From: an uncultured Bacilli bacterium | GTDB taxonomy: Bacteria; Bacillota_I; Bacilli_A; RF39; UBA660 | Reading direction: 5' to 3' | Assembly: GCA_944359625.1 (NCBI GenBank) | Contig: CALVSW010000011.1 | Location: 1-40,241 of the forward strand | Length of the DNA: 40,241 bases | In this document: positions 1 to 7,860 of the stretch, in pieces | Position numbering within the stretch: position 1 is the stretch's first letter | Layout of the letters: each line of letters begins with the position of its first letter | The notes under the pieces: model-generated | What the model was told of the DNA's origin: nothing | Database searches by the model: none | What the model saw: only the letters and a program-made list of their open reading frames with translations | Position numbers and translations under genes: made by a program

Positions 1-11
1 AAATTTAAATA

Positions 12-52
12 AAAAAATGATAAATAGAAATAGATTCTAAATATCATTTTTT
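12..52. terminator. Bidirectional rho-independent terminator
   Basis: Eleven-base inverted repeat AAAAAATGATA (12-22) / TATCATTTTTT (42-52) with a 19-base loop. It gives a U-rich tail in both directions. On the minus strand it would end the transcript that contains the phosphomannomutase gene and the small ORF after it. Confidence 0.55.
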
Positions 53-75
53 ATTTCATTACTTTTTCAGCGACT

Positions 76-213
76 TCATTCTAAACAAGTATTATTTTTA
101 ATAGTTCTTATTATTAAGTGCTTATGGTTTTTAATATTGGCAAGTTCTTTAATTTTTTCTTTTGATAATTCTTGTTTTTTATTAACAAAATATTTTTTAA
201 AATTTATTAACAT
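76..213 (-). CDS. Small lysine-rich hypothetical protein (45 aa)
   Basis: A short minus-strand reading frame begins at an ATG just after a GGGG stretch and lies 24 bases downstream of the phosphomannomutase stop, before the terminator at 12-52. The product is basic (many Lys, Asn and Ile), with no membrane segment, signal peptide or motif that I recognise. The support is position (same strand, same transcript, just before a terminator) and the absence of any other content. It could equally be a decayed gene remnant, because short open frames are common in AT-rich DNA. Confidence 0.3.
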   Translation of the reverse strand: MLINFKKYFVNKKQELSKEKIKELANIKNHKHLIIRTIKNNTCLE

Positions 214-237
214 ATAGCCCCTTATATTTTATATGAT

Positions 238-1611
238 TTATATAGTTTTTTCTTGAATAAATTTATTAATAATATCTAAAAATTCTTTTTTTAATTCATT
301 TAATCTTTCTTCATTTTCAGCTTCAAAACGTACAGTTAAATTTGGAGTAGTATTACTACATCTAATTAAAGCCCACCCATAGGAGAAAAATATTTTAACT
401 CCATCGATAGTATTTATATCATAATTTTTTTCTATACAATAATTTTTAACTTCTTCTACTATTTGGGTTTTAATATCATCATTAGCAGGTATTTTTATTT
501 CAGGTGTATTATAATATTTATTAATTCCTTCTAAAAGTTCTGAAGTTTTTTTATCAGTATTTGAAAGTATTTCAAGCATTCTTAATCCTGAATATAATCC
601 CGAATCAAAGCCTGGCCATTTGTCATTAAAGCAAATATGTCCAGAGTATTCACCACCAAAAGGAATATGTTCTTGATTAATTTTAGCACGAGTATAACTA
701 GCTCCAGTACGATATATTATAGCTTCTCCTTGAAATTTTTTAGCTTCTTCAGGGATGATATTAGAACATTTAACATCATAAAGCATTCTTTTATCTTCCA
801 ATTTAGGAAATAGATATCTAATTAAGATAGTTAAAAATTTATCAGCTTGAATTATATTTCCTTTTTCATCTACAAAACCAACACGATCCCCATCACCATC
901 GTACGCTATACCAATATCAGCTTTAACTTCTTTAACTTTATTTATTAACTGTGTTAAATTACTTTCAACTGCAGGATCTGGATGATGATTTGGAAAATCA
1001 GGATTTGAATCACCATTAATTACAATTAAATCTAAATTAGGAAATTGTCTATATAAATCTTTAACATATATTGATGTTGTTCCATTACCAGGATCGATAA
1101 CAGCTTTAATACGTTTAGAACCCATAGTTATATTATCTCTTACAAGACTCTTATAGTATGGATAAATATTAAATTGTGTTAAAGTTCCATGTCCTTCAAT
1201 AAATTCATCTTTTAAAGTAAAATCTCTAAATTTATAAACTTGTTTTCCACGAGCATTACCTAGGTTATCAAAGGAAAATTTAAAACCATTATCATCTTTA
1301 GGATTATGGGATGCAGTTATCATAATACCTAAGTTATTAGTATGAATGCACCCATAAAAGAACATTGGTGTTGTAACTAAACCAAGATCAATAATATTCA
1401 TTCCTGATTCCATTAATCCCTTAACTAATGCTGCTTTTAAGGCAGGGGAAGAATGACGATTATCCATCCCGATACAACAAGTTTTTCTATTTAACTTAGT
1501 AATTAGAATAGTAGCATAACTTCTCCCAACCTTATATGCTACTAACTCATTTATATCTTCGGGATATTTTCCACGGATATCGTACTCACGAAATATATTT
1601 TTATCTATCAT
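238..1611 (-). CDS. manB: Phosphomannomutase/phosphoglucomutase
   Basis: Alpha-D-phosphohexomutase that interconverts hexose 1- and 6-phosphates through a phosphoserine, feeding nucleotide-sugar and envelope polysaccharide synthesis in the cytoplasm. The 457-residue length is normal for the PMM/PGM family. All four signature elements are visible: the phosphoserine loop TASHNP (Ser101), the metal-binding DGDGDR (about 238-243), the sugar-specificity loop GEYSG (about 320-324) and the C-terminal phosphate-binding stretch RCSNTTPNLTVRFE. The GEYSG loop is typical of enzymes accepting both mannose and glucose phosphates. The start follows AAAGGTGAT, and a TGTTATGAT extended -10 lies within the 46-base gap to the metallophosphoesterase gene, so it probably has its own promoter just after that operon's terminator. 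Confidence 0.9.
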   Translation of the reverse strand: MIDKNIFREYDIRGKYPEDINELVAYKVGRSYATILITKLNRKTCCIGMDNRHSSPALKAALVKGLMESGMNIIDLGLVTTPMFFYGCIHTNNLGIMITASHNPKDDNGFKFSFDNLGNARGKQVYKFRDFTLKDEFIEGHGTLTQFNIYPYYKSLVRDNITMGSKRIKAVIDPGNGTTSIYVKDLYRQFPNLDLIVINGDSNPDFPNHHPDPAVESNLTQLINKVKEVKADIGIAYDGDGDRVGFVDEKGNIIQADKFLTILIRYLFPKLEDKRMLYDVKCSNIIPEEAKKFQGEAIIYRTGASYTRAKINQEHIPFGGEYSGHICFNDKWPGFDSGLYSGLRMLEILSNTDKKTSELLEGINKYYNTPEIKIPANDDIKTQIVEEVKNYCIEKNYDINTIDGVKIFFSYGWALIRCSNTTPNLTVRFEAENEERLNELKKEFLDIINKFIQEKTI

Positions 1612-1639
1612 ATTATCACCTTTATTATCATAACATAAA

Positions 1640-1666
1640 AAATCCTAAATTAATATATTAGGATTT
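1640..1666 (-). terminator. Terminator of the thioredoxin-CPBP-phosphoesterase operon
   Basis: On the minus strand AAATCCTAA (1666-1658) pairs with TTAGGATTT (1648-1640) and is followed by further T residues. The upstream arm includes the phosphoesterase stop codon, so the hairpin forms directly at the end of that gene. Confidence 0.7.
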
Positions 1667-2491
1667 ATATAAACGATAAAAATTAATAGATGGTTGATTA
1701 AACAAACGAATTTTTAAGATACTAGTACCAACTCCATAAGAAATATACATCTTAGTATTATCAAATTCATAATAATCATTTTTATACTTTTTAGCACCAT
1801 TTGGTGTATATAACGCTCCAATTATAGGCAATCTTATTTGTCCACCATGAGAGTGCCCAGCAAATACTAAATTTACATTTAAAGGTAAAATATTATCTAT
1901 TTCATCTGGCTCATGAACTAAGACTATTTTATAGTTATCACTTAGAGTAAGATTATAATTAGGATTTCCTTTCCAAGCATCATCAAAACCAATTATCTCC
2001 AATGCTGTATTATTTTCATCATAAACTAATTTACTAGTATTTTGTAAGTAAGTAAAACCAGATTGATTCATTATATCACTAAAGGAATTGTTTGAATAAT
2101 CATGATTACCAGTTACCGCAAATTTACCGAGTTTACTTTTTATATTTTTTAAACAATCAATAATTTCTTTAGTAGTTTTTTCATTAAGGATTATTGATTC
2201 ATCATATAAGTCCCCAGTAAAAATGACGATATCTGGATTTAATAAATTTATTTTATTTACAAGATTAGTTAAATTTTTTCTATTAATAATAGTACCATAA
2301 TGAATATCTGATAAGTGAATAATTTTTAAACCATTTAAAGAATCCGGTAGGTTTGTATCATATACAGCATATTCTTTAATATTAATAAATCTAGTACCAA
2401 TAAATCGAGCATACATAAAAACTAAAACTCCTAACAATAATAATATTTTAAAAATGGTAAAAAAATTAATTTTTTTCTTTTCTTCATTCAT
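1658..2491 (-). CDS. Membrane-anchored metallophosphoesterase (YkuE-like)
   Basis: Calcineurin-like binuclear metallophosphoesterase. An N-terminal membrane helix (about residues 10-28) should hold the catalytic domain on the outer face of the membrane. The metal-binding motifs appear in the usual order: LSDIHYG (D-x-H), GDLYD (GD), GNHD and AGHSHGGQ (GH-x-H). This arrangement matches the YkuE/YpbG group acting on lipid or cell-envelope phosphate esters; the substrate cannot be read from sequence. The start codon lies one base after the stop of the CPBP protease, so the two are translationally linked, and the three-gene operon ends at the hairpin at 1640-1666. Confidence 0.85.
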   Translation of the reverse strand: MNEEKKKINFFTIFKILLLLGVLVFMYARFIGTRFINIKEYAVYDTNLPDSLNGLKIIHLSDIHYGTIINRKNLTNLVNKINLLNPDIVIFTGDLYDESIILNEKTTKEIIDCLKNIKSKLGKFAVTGNHDYSNNSFSDIMNQSGFTYLQNTSKLVYDENNTALEIIGFDDAWKGNPNYNLTLSDNYKIVLVHEPDEIDNILPLNVNLVFAGHSHGGQIRLPIIGALYTPNGAKKYKNDYYEFDNTKMYISYGVGTSILKIRLFNQPSINFYRLYKS

Positions 2492-2492
2492 T

Positions 2493-3173
2493 TTAAACTC
2501 CTGCTAAATAAGCTAAGATTAAAATAATAACGGCTAGAGTATTATGCATGGTATGAATAACGATAGTTGTAAAAATATTATTAGTTTTAACATATGTTAA
2601 CGCAAAAAAGAATGCTAAGGAACCATAGGGGATAAAATAAACTAAATCTAATAAACTAGAAAAGCCATTAAAGACGTGAACTCCCGCAAATAAAAGGGTT
2701 GTAAATACAATAAAACCTATCTTATTAAAGGCATCGCGAAAATTTGCTCTAAAAACTAATTCTTCAACATATGGTCCCATAACGGTCATAGCTAAAACAG
2801 AATAAATTGGATAGTTTATAAGTAATAAACGATTTGTTTCTTCATTAGCGGCAATATTATTAGTAATAAAGTTACTAATAACAGCATTGGATACACCCAT
2901 AATAATAAAACCTAGAAACCAATATTTTAGTCCTATTTTTAAATAATCTTTATAATTATAATTAAAATCTTGATAATCATTTTTTAATTTCTTTAAATTC
3001 ATTAAAGTAAAAACGATTACTAATATTATTTCCATAACAATTAAAATAATATTATTTAAAGTTAAATTATTTTTACCAATAATCTTTATAAATAATAATT
3101 GCCAACCAATTTGAATAAAATAAAATAAAAATAAACCTATGATACCTTTAAAGAAACCAAGTAATTTACTCAT
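2493..3173 (-). CDS. CPBP-family intramembrane glutamic endopeptidase
   Basis: A 226-residue multi-pass membrane protein. The CPBP (Rce1/Abi) motifs are visible: EELVFR (Glu-Glu-x-x-x-Arg, residues about 137-142), an intermediate His in the segment GVHVFNGF, and the C-terminal HTMHNT (His-x-x-x-Asn). These residues form the active site of this protease family, whose members process prenylated proteins, bacteriocins or peptides. The target is unknown. It overlaps the upstream thioredoxin gene by 8 bases and is followed after 1 base by the phosphoesterase, so it is the central gene of a three-gene operon. Confidence 0.8.
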   Translation of the reverse strand: MSKLLGFFKGIIGLFLFYFIQIGWQLLFIKIIGKNNLTLNNIILIVMEIILVIVFTLMNLKKLKNDYQDFNYNYKDYLKIGLKYWFLGFIIMGVSNAVISNFITNNIAANEETNRLLLINYPIYSVLAMTVMGPYVEELVFRANFRDAFNKIGFIVFTTLLFAGVHVFNGFSSLLDLVYFIPYGSLAFFFALTYVKTNNIFTTIVIHTMHNTLAVIILILAYLAGV

Positions 3174-3612
3174 TAATATATCCCTCGCTAATTAATTTTT
3201 CTACTAAACGACTTTTTTCTATACTTCCGGTTAAACGATTTAAAGCTGTTTTTTCCTCTCCATCAACTATAAATATAGTTGATGGCGTACCACTAATATT
3301 AGCAATATCTTTTAGACGATTATATTCTTCTTTAGATAATTTAGCTCTATTTAAGACATAAAAGGTAACACCATATTCTCTAGATACTTTTTTAATTGTA
3401 GGTAAGTAACTTTGACAATGTACGCAACCAGTTTGAGTCATAACAAGAATAAAGGTATCTTTATTATTTATTTTTTCTTCTAATTGTTGCATATTAATTT
3501 CATATACTAACGTATTTTCTTCTTCTTTTTTTCTAATATATAATATTCCTAAACTAACAAATAATAAAATTAATAATATAATTAAAATAATTAAATATGT
3601 TTTTTTCTTCAT
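3166..3612 (-). CDS. Membrane-anchored thioredoxin-like protein
   Basis: Thiol-disulfide oxidoreductase with one N-terminal membrane helix (about residues 5-24) and an extracytoplasmic thioredoxin domain. The redox centre is CVHC (Cys63 and Cys66), and the cis-proline loop appears as GTPST. I start at the ATG at 3612, giving a lysine-led signal anchor; the frame is open 16 codons further upstream, but that stretch (Tyr-rich, no good ribosome site) does not look like protein. It resembles the thioredoxin-like accessory proteins next to secretion or bacteriocin genes, and with the CPBP protease it could help fold or process an exported peptide. That role is inference. Confidence 0.75.
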   Translation of the reverse strand: MKKKTYLIILIILLILLFVSLGILYIRKKEEENTLVYEINMQQLEEKINNKDTFILVMTQTGCVHCQSYLPTIKKVSREYGVTFYVLNRAKLSKEEYNRLKDIANISGTPSTIFIVDGEEKTALNRLTGSIEKSRLVEKLISEGYINE

Positions 3613-3710
3613 AATTCTACCACCATAGTAATAATAACATACTTTGGTAAATATTGACATCGTAAATTAAGAATATTTAGCCATAATAATATTAGGAAGG
3701 TGGTAGAATT

Positions 3711-3929
3711 ATGAAGAAAACTCCTAAGATGATTTCAACTAAAGATTTATCATATATAAGTGATATGTTTAATTGGAATAATACAATGATTCATAAATTA
3801 AATCATTATATTGAAGAAGAAACTGATGAAGCTCTCTTGAGTTTACTTGATAGTACATTAGAAATTGTGGAAAATAATGTTCAAAAGTTAACTAAATTAT
3901 TAGAAAGCGGGGATAGTAATGGCAAGTAA
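3711..3929 (+). CDS. Small CotF/ferritin-like spore-coat-type protein
   Basis: A 72-residue, probably all-helical protein without membrane segments. The pattern MISTKDLSYISDMFNWN near the N-terminus matches small proteins that accompany CotF-type spore coat genes in Bacillota; the helical region resembles half of a ferritin-like bundle. The start follows GGAAGGTGG. It overlaps the next CotF-like gene by 11 bases, which argues for co-translation and perhaps for a two-chain bundle. The assignment rests on remembered family patterns and on its neighbour, not on a catalytic motif. A CATAATAAT sequence upstream (about 3681) only loosely resembles a mother-cell sigma -10. Confidence 0.55.
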   Translation: MKKTPKMISTKDLSYISDMFNWNNTMIHKLNHYIEEETDEALLSLLDSTLEIVENNVQKLTKLLESGDSNGK

Positions 3930-4182
3930 ATATATGATTTATGATGTGATATCTAGTTTAAAAAGTATGGTAGTAAATTATGCTTATAGTTTAAACGAAG
4001 CAAGTAGTCCTTGTATATATGAAGAATACTTAGATCAGTTTTTAACACTTAGTAAAATTACAAAAGAACTATTTTATTATGCTTATAATAATAATTGGTA
4101 TCCGTTAGAAGAAGCACCTGCTACTAAAATAAAAAAAGAGGTTACTAAATTACAAAAAGAGTTAAAAGAAATAAAATTATAG
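3919..4182 (+). CDS. CotF-like spore coat protein
   Basis: An 87-residue helical protein. The first helix carries the pattern LKSMVVNYAYSLNEASSP, and the end has the CotF-type NNNWYPLEEAPATKI (usually GWYP..A), both typical of the coat protein F (ferritin-like) family. In spore formers such proteins are laid down on the forespore surface in the mother cell. It starts inside the preceding small gene and runs 38 bases into the convergent ylbJ gene, so the 3' ends of the two transcripts are complementary. It is shorter than B. subtilis CotF. It may lack coat function in this lineage, but the other sporulation genes in this window support the call. Confidence 0.6.
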   Translation: MASKYMIYDVISSLKSMVVNYAYSLNEASSPCIYEEYLDQFLTLSKITKELFYYAYNNNWYPLEEAPATKIKKEVTKLQKELKEIKL

Positions 4183-4996
4183 CAATTAGACATGCATAAA
4201 AGCGTGATAAAATATAATTGCTAAAATCAATTGAAGTATCTTTAATGATACTTTTTACTTGCATTAAAAGACATAAACCTCCAAAGTTTATATATATTAT
4301 AGCTAATATTTCTTTAACTATAATATTTAAATTGCAAGTAATTAAGTAATTAAGACCATTAGTAACTTCTAATATTCCTTGTAGTGTAATTAAATTTTTT
4401 GGTAATAATAAACTGAGTAAGGAAAATATTACAATCATACTATAAATATTAAAAAAAACAATCATACTATCTTTTATATTATTAATTACAACATTACTTA
4501 ATTTATCTTCTTTTATTTTGTTAGGAAAAACTTTTTGTTTTGTTTTAAATAAAAAATAGATGATTATATTAGTTATGTAACTTATTATTATTATTTTTAA
4601 GCTTATAATAATTGGAAATATGCTATTTAAAATATTAAATAAAAATAAGGGATTAATAAAAAAAGAAGACATAATATAGATTGTAGCAGTTTTAGAAATA
4701 ATTAATTTATCATCATACATTTTTTTAATTATGGCTACATTAGTAGGTGTTGTTGAAAAAAAACCTAATAAAAAAATATATAAGTAACTAGATTTAAAAA
4801 TTTTAGATATATAGTATGGAAAATTATAATTGATAAGTATTTTAGCTAAGATTAAAAAGATAAATAGATTAGGAAATACTTTAGTAAAAAAGAGTTTACT
4901 ACTATTAATAATAGTATTAGTAATTAAAGTATTATTAAAAAGAGCAAAACAAAAAAGAAGAATAATAATTAGTATTATACTTAGATTTTTTTTCAT
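4145..4996 (-). CDS. ylbJ: Sporulation integral membrane protein YlbJ
   Basis: A hydrophobic protein of 283 residues with about seven or eight predicted membrane segments. The sequence SSKLFFTKVFPNLFIFLILA near the N-terminus and LGFFSTTPTNVAIIKKMYDD followed by a segment ending INPLFLFN match the nucleoside-recognition (gate) domain of YlbJ, needed for forespore envelope assembly in Bacillus. It is clearly shorter than B. subtilis YlbJ (about 400 residues). Context supports the call: it lies next to ylbL, as in the Bacillus ylb cluster, and beside two coat-type genes. It is transcribed divergently from ylbL with only 39 bases between the starts, and convergently with the CotF-like gene. The ribosome site is AAAGGAG. 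Confidence 0.75.
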   Translation of the reverse strand: MKKNLSIILIIILLFCFALFNNTLITNTIINSSKLFFTKVFPNLFIFLILAKILINYNFPYYISKIFKSSYLYIFLLGFFSTTPTNVAIIKKMYDDKLIISKTATIYIMSSFFINPLFLFNILNSIFPIIISLKIIIISYITNIIIYFLFKTKQKVFPNKIKEDKLSNVVINNIKDSMIVFFNIYSMIVIFSLLSLLLPKNLITLQGILEVTNGLNYLITCNLNIIVKEILAIIYINFGGLCLLMQVKSIIKDTSIDFSNYILSRFYACLIAIILFLLTLFVI

Positions 4997-5014
4997 ATTT
5001 CTCCTTTTCTTTGT

Positions 5015-5020
5015 TATAAT
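5015..5020 (+). promoter_or_regulatory. Extended -10 promoter for ylbL
   Basis: TGTTATAAT (TATAAT at 5015-5020) with no good -35, followed by AGGTGAT and a GTG start at 5036. The same extended -10 layout precedes the prepilin and transglutaminase-like genes. Confidence 0.5.
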
Positions 5021-5035
5021 TTAATAGGTGATAAT

Positions 5036-6040
5036 GTGTTTAATAAAATATATGAAAATATAAAGAAAATAATTAAAGAGTATTACCAATACTTATTATT
5101 TTTAATATTTATAATCTTTCTATTTAATTTTGAATTACCATATGTTGTTGAAATACCAGGGGGCTTTATTTCTTTAGATGAAAGAGTAGGAGTTAATGGT
5201 GGTTATGATAGTGCAGGCGAGATGGGTATGGCTTATGTATCGATGTTAAAAGGAAACATTCCCTTTGTATTAGCTAGTTTTCTAAGTGATAAGTGGGATT
5301 TAGTTCCTAAAACTGATATAAAATATGATAATGAAACTATGAAAGAACTTAATGAACGTGAAAAAATTTTAATGGAAGAAGCTGTAGATAACGCTATTAT
5401 TAATGCTTATAAATATGCTAATAAACCATATAACATAGTTAGTAAAAAGATGTATGTTACATATCTTGATTCTCCAGATACTGAATTAGAATTACTAGAT
5501 ATTATTAATAGTATTGAAGGAGTTCCAGTAGATAATTTAGATACTATAAAAAGTGTTTTAGACAATTATAATGTTGGGGATGAAATAAATATAGAAGTTG
5601 AAAGAGATGGTAAAAATTTAGATGTTAAAACAGTCATTCAAGATATGGCTGGTGAAAAAAAGATAGGTATTTCTTTTAATTATGATTATGAGTTAGAAAC
5701 AGAACCAGAAGTTAATATCAAAATAAAAGATAATGAATCGGGTCCTTCTGGCGGTTTAATGATGAGTTTAGCAGTTTATGATAGTTTAATTGAAGAAGAT
5801 TTAACAAAGGGCAAAAAAATTATTGGAACTGGAACAATTGATGTCGATGGGAATATTGGTGCAATTGGTGGTGTTAAGTATAAACTAATCGGAGCGGTTA
5901 ATAATGATGCCGAAATATTTATTTGTCCCAAAGATAATTTAGATGAAGCCCTTGCTATAAAAGAAAAATATAGATATAATATAGATGTTATTGGAGTTGC
6001 AACTTTTGAAGAAGCCGTTGAGGAGTTAAGAAAATTATGA
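5036..6040 (+). CDS. ylbL: YlbL/SepM-type PDZ-Lon membrane protease
   Basis: A surface serine protease with an N-terminal membrane anchor (about 19-33), a PDZ domain (about 148-200) and a C-terminal Lon (S16) domain. The Ser-Lys dyad is visible: Ser238 in GPSGGLM and Lys281 in GGVKYKL. YlbL relatives include streptococcal SepM, which trims a signalling peptide, and B. subtilis YlbL, an outward-facing protease linked to the DNA damage checkpoint. The 334-residue length is usual. Translation most likely begins at GTG 5036 after AGGTG. The stop overlaps the HD-domain gene start (ATGA), so the two are co-translated. Confidence 0.85.
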   Translation: MFNKIYENIKKIIKEYYQYLLFLIFIIFLFNFELPYVVEIPGGFISLDERVGVNGGYDSAGEMGMAYVSMLKGNIPFVLASFLSDKWDLVPKTDIKYDNETMKELNEREKILMEEAVDNAIINAYKYANKPYNIVSKKMYVTYLDSPDTELELLDIINSIEGVPVDNLDTIKSVLDNYNVGDEINIEVERDGKNLDVKTVIQDMAGEKKIGISFNYDYELETEPEVNIKIKDNESGPSGGLMMSLAVYDSLIEEDLTKGKKIIGTGTIDVDGNIGAIGGVKYKLIGAVNNDAEIFICPKDNLDEALAIKEKYRYNIDVIGVATFEEAVEELRKL

Positions 6041-6618
6041 ATTATTATAATAAAGATGTTTATAATGAATTATACTGGTTAAATAAAATTACTTACTTTG
6101 ATGATTGGTACAAGATTGTTAAACCAATTTTACTAAATGATGAATTTCAAAGAAGAAAGTTATTTGTTCATCATGAAAATAGTGTTTGGGAACATTCGAT
6201 TAACGTTTCTTTTAAATCCTTTCTTTTAGCAAAATTTTATCATTTAAATGAAAGAAGAGCTGCCATTGCGGGATTATTACATGATTTTTATCCTTATGCA
6301 TGGCAAAGTAGTCCAGAACTAGAAAAAATTGATAAAAATTATTTAACTAGATATTATAGAAATTCTAAAAAGTTTAGTGATTTACATGGCTTTGTTCATG
6401 CTAAAGAGGCCGCTATTAATGCTAAAAAATATTTTCCAGAGTTAGTCGATGAAGCTATATTAAGTTGTATTAAAACCCATATGTTTCCTTTAAATATCAA
6501 ACCACCTCGTTATCCGGAAGGATGGATTATTACTTTTATGGATAAAAAACTTTCTTTAAATATCTTAAAAGATGTTAAAAAATTACCTAAGTATGTAGGA
6601 ATTCGCTTTGGCAGTTAA
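6037..6618 (+). CDS. HD-domain phosphohydrolase
   Basis: A soluble 193-residue HD-superfamily metal-dependent phosphohydrolase. The metal ligands are visible: His in VWEHSINVS, the paired HD in GLLHDFYP and a later His in CIKTHMFPL. The ending, GWIITFMDKKLS, matches small HD proteins of clostridia and bacilli. Substrates in this group are nucleotides or dinucleotides (YqeK-like diadenosine tetraphosphatases are one branch), but this one cannot be placed precisely. It overlaps ylbL by four bases. No terminator is evident before the next promoter at 6648. Confidence 0.75.
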   Translation: MNYYNKDVYNELYWLNKITYFDDWYKIVKPILLNDEFQRRKLFVHHENSVWEHSINVSFKSFLLAKFYHLNERRAAIAGLLHDFYPYAWQSSPELEKIDKNYLTRYYRNSKKFSDLHGFVHAKEAAINAKKYFPELVDEAILSCIKTHMFPLNIKPPRYPEGWIITFMDKKLSLNILKDVKKLPKYVGIRFGS

Positions 6619-6647
6619 CACAATTTACAGAAATTGACAAGAACTAG

Positions 6648-6676
6648 TTGCAATTTTTAATATTAGGTAGTACAAT
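6648..6676 (+). promoter_or_regulatory. SigA promoter of the surface protein-sortase operon
   Basis: TTGCAA (6648-6653), 17-base spacer, TACAAT (6671-6676). It drives the gene starting at 6699. A second -35-like TTGACA at 6634 has no matching -10 at proper spacing. Confidence 0.6.
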
Positions 6677-6698
6677 ATAAGCAGAAATGAGGGAGATT

Positions 6699-7232
6699 AT
6701 GGGAAATTTTAAGAAAATGATTTTTGCACTATTATGTGTAGTTGTCCTTGGTTTAACTAAGGTAAATGCAATGTCAATTGATGAATTAAAAGATAAATTG
6801 ACAAAAGAATATGTTATTAATGGTGTAACATTCCAAATTACAAATGCTCAAAAAAATAGCTTAGAACAATATATAGCTAATAATCCTGGTATTACTGAAT
6901 CAGATATTAACTATATTAATGAAAAATTAGATGAAGCTATCGCAATTATTGAAAAGTCTGGTGCTACTTCAGTAGATGATTTATCTAGAAGTACTAAAGA
7001 TGAATTAAAAGCTTTAATTACTGATGTTTCAAATAATACTGCTATTAAAGCTACACCAAATAATGATGGTACTGTTACAGTTTATAATTTAGATAATACT
7101 GTATTTGGTAAGATAAATGTTACTCGTGATGTTGAATATACTGATAGTGCTATCGTTATTTCACTAGCTAGTGCAATTGCATTATGCGGAATCATTGTAA
7201 TTGCAAAGAATTCCAAAAAAGCTAATGCTTAA
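6699..7232 (+). CDS. Sortase-linked surface protein with signal peptide and C-terminal TM
   Basis: A secreted protein of 177 residues from the ATG at 6699, which has GAGGGA upstream. A classical signal peptide (MGNFKK, then a hydrophobic core, cleavage likely after KVNA) precedes a soluble domain of helices and a short strand region (TPNNDGTVTVYNLD). A hydrophobic helix and a basic tail KNSKKANA follow. This is the layout of a sortase substrate, and the next gene is a sortase, but there is no LPxTG, NPxTx or similar motif before the C-terminal helix (the sequence there is RDVEYTDSAIV). The function is unknown. It may be held as a plain membrane protein or use an unrecognised sorting signal. 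It overlaps the sortase gene by 8 bases. Confidence 0.75.
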   Translation: MGNFKKMIFALLCVVVLGLTKVNAMSIDELKDKLTKEYVINGVTFQITNAQKNSLEQYIANNPGITESDINYINEKLDEAIAIIEKSGATSVDDLSRSTKDELKALITDVSNNTAIKATPNNDGTVTVYNLDNTVFGKINVTRDVEYTDSAIVISLASAIALCGIIVIAKNSKKANA

Positions 7233-7860
7233 GAAAGTAATAGCTATAATAAAAGTGATTGCGACCAAGTTTGCAATTGCTTTTTTCTTTGCTTCTTTAT
7301 TTTTTTGTATATTTTACTTTGTTTTCAAAGAAGATATCGATTTAATATTTGGTTTAGCAAGTAAAATAACGATTAAAGTAAATGAAGCAAGTGATACACC
7401 ATTAACTTTTGATTCCGTAAAAATGCGTTTAGCTAAGTATCCTAATTATGGTACTGTTTGGGCCCATATAATTATTCCTGATATTGATATCGATATCAAA
7501 GTTTATCAAGGAGATAATTTAGAATTAATAAAATATGGTGCAGGTCATTTTATTGGCTCATATTTTCCTGGAGAAGGGGGAACAGTGGTAATTGATGCTC
7601 ATAATAGTGTGTATCACTTTGGTAAATTGCCCCAATTAGAGGTAGGAGCACAAATTATAATTGATGCTGATTATGGTAAATTTACATATGAAATTACTTC
7701 AACTAATATTTTAAAAGCTGAAGAATTAAATGTAATGCCTATTCAAGATGATGCAGAAATATTAATGCTTTATACTTGTTATCCAACATCAGGATTTGGA
7801 TATAAATATCGTCGTTATGTAGTATATGCTAAGTTAGTAGGTGCTGATTATGAAAAATAG
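7225..7860 (+). CDS. srtD: Class D-like sortase
   Basis: Membrane-anchored transpeptidase that attaches surface proteins to peptidoglycan. An N-terminal helix (about 12-34) is followed by the sortase barrel. The catalytic residues are visible: His126 in VIDAHNS, Cys185 in MLYTCYP and Arg196 or 197 in KYRRYVV. The TCYP signature and the approach sequence GAGHFIGSYFPGEGG point to class D, although Tyr replaces the usual Thr in TLTTC. The start chosen is ATG 7225, inside the end of the preceding surface protein gene, since the upstream part of the frame lies within that gene. The product is 211 residues. The neighbouring surface protein is its obvious candidate partner. Confidence 0.8.
   Translation: MLKKVIAIIKVIATKFAIAFFFASLFFCIFYFVFKEDIDLIFGLASKITIKVNEASDTPLTFDSVKMRLAKYPNYGTVWAHIIIPDIDIDIKVYQGDNLELIKYGAGHFIGSYFPGEGGTVVIDAHNSVYHFGKLPQLEVGAQIIIDADYGKFTYEITSTNILKAEELNVMPIQDDAEILMLYTCYPTSGFGYKYRRYVVYAKLVGADYEK

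Noticed and set aside
4830..5024. Plus-strand frame opposite the start of ylbJ
   Set aside because: It is the complement of a hydrophobic coding region; the product is low-complexity Leu/Ile/Lys and no expression signals are present.
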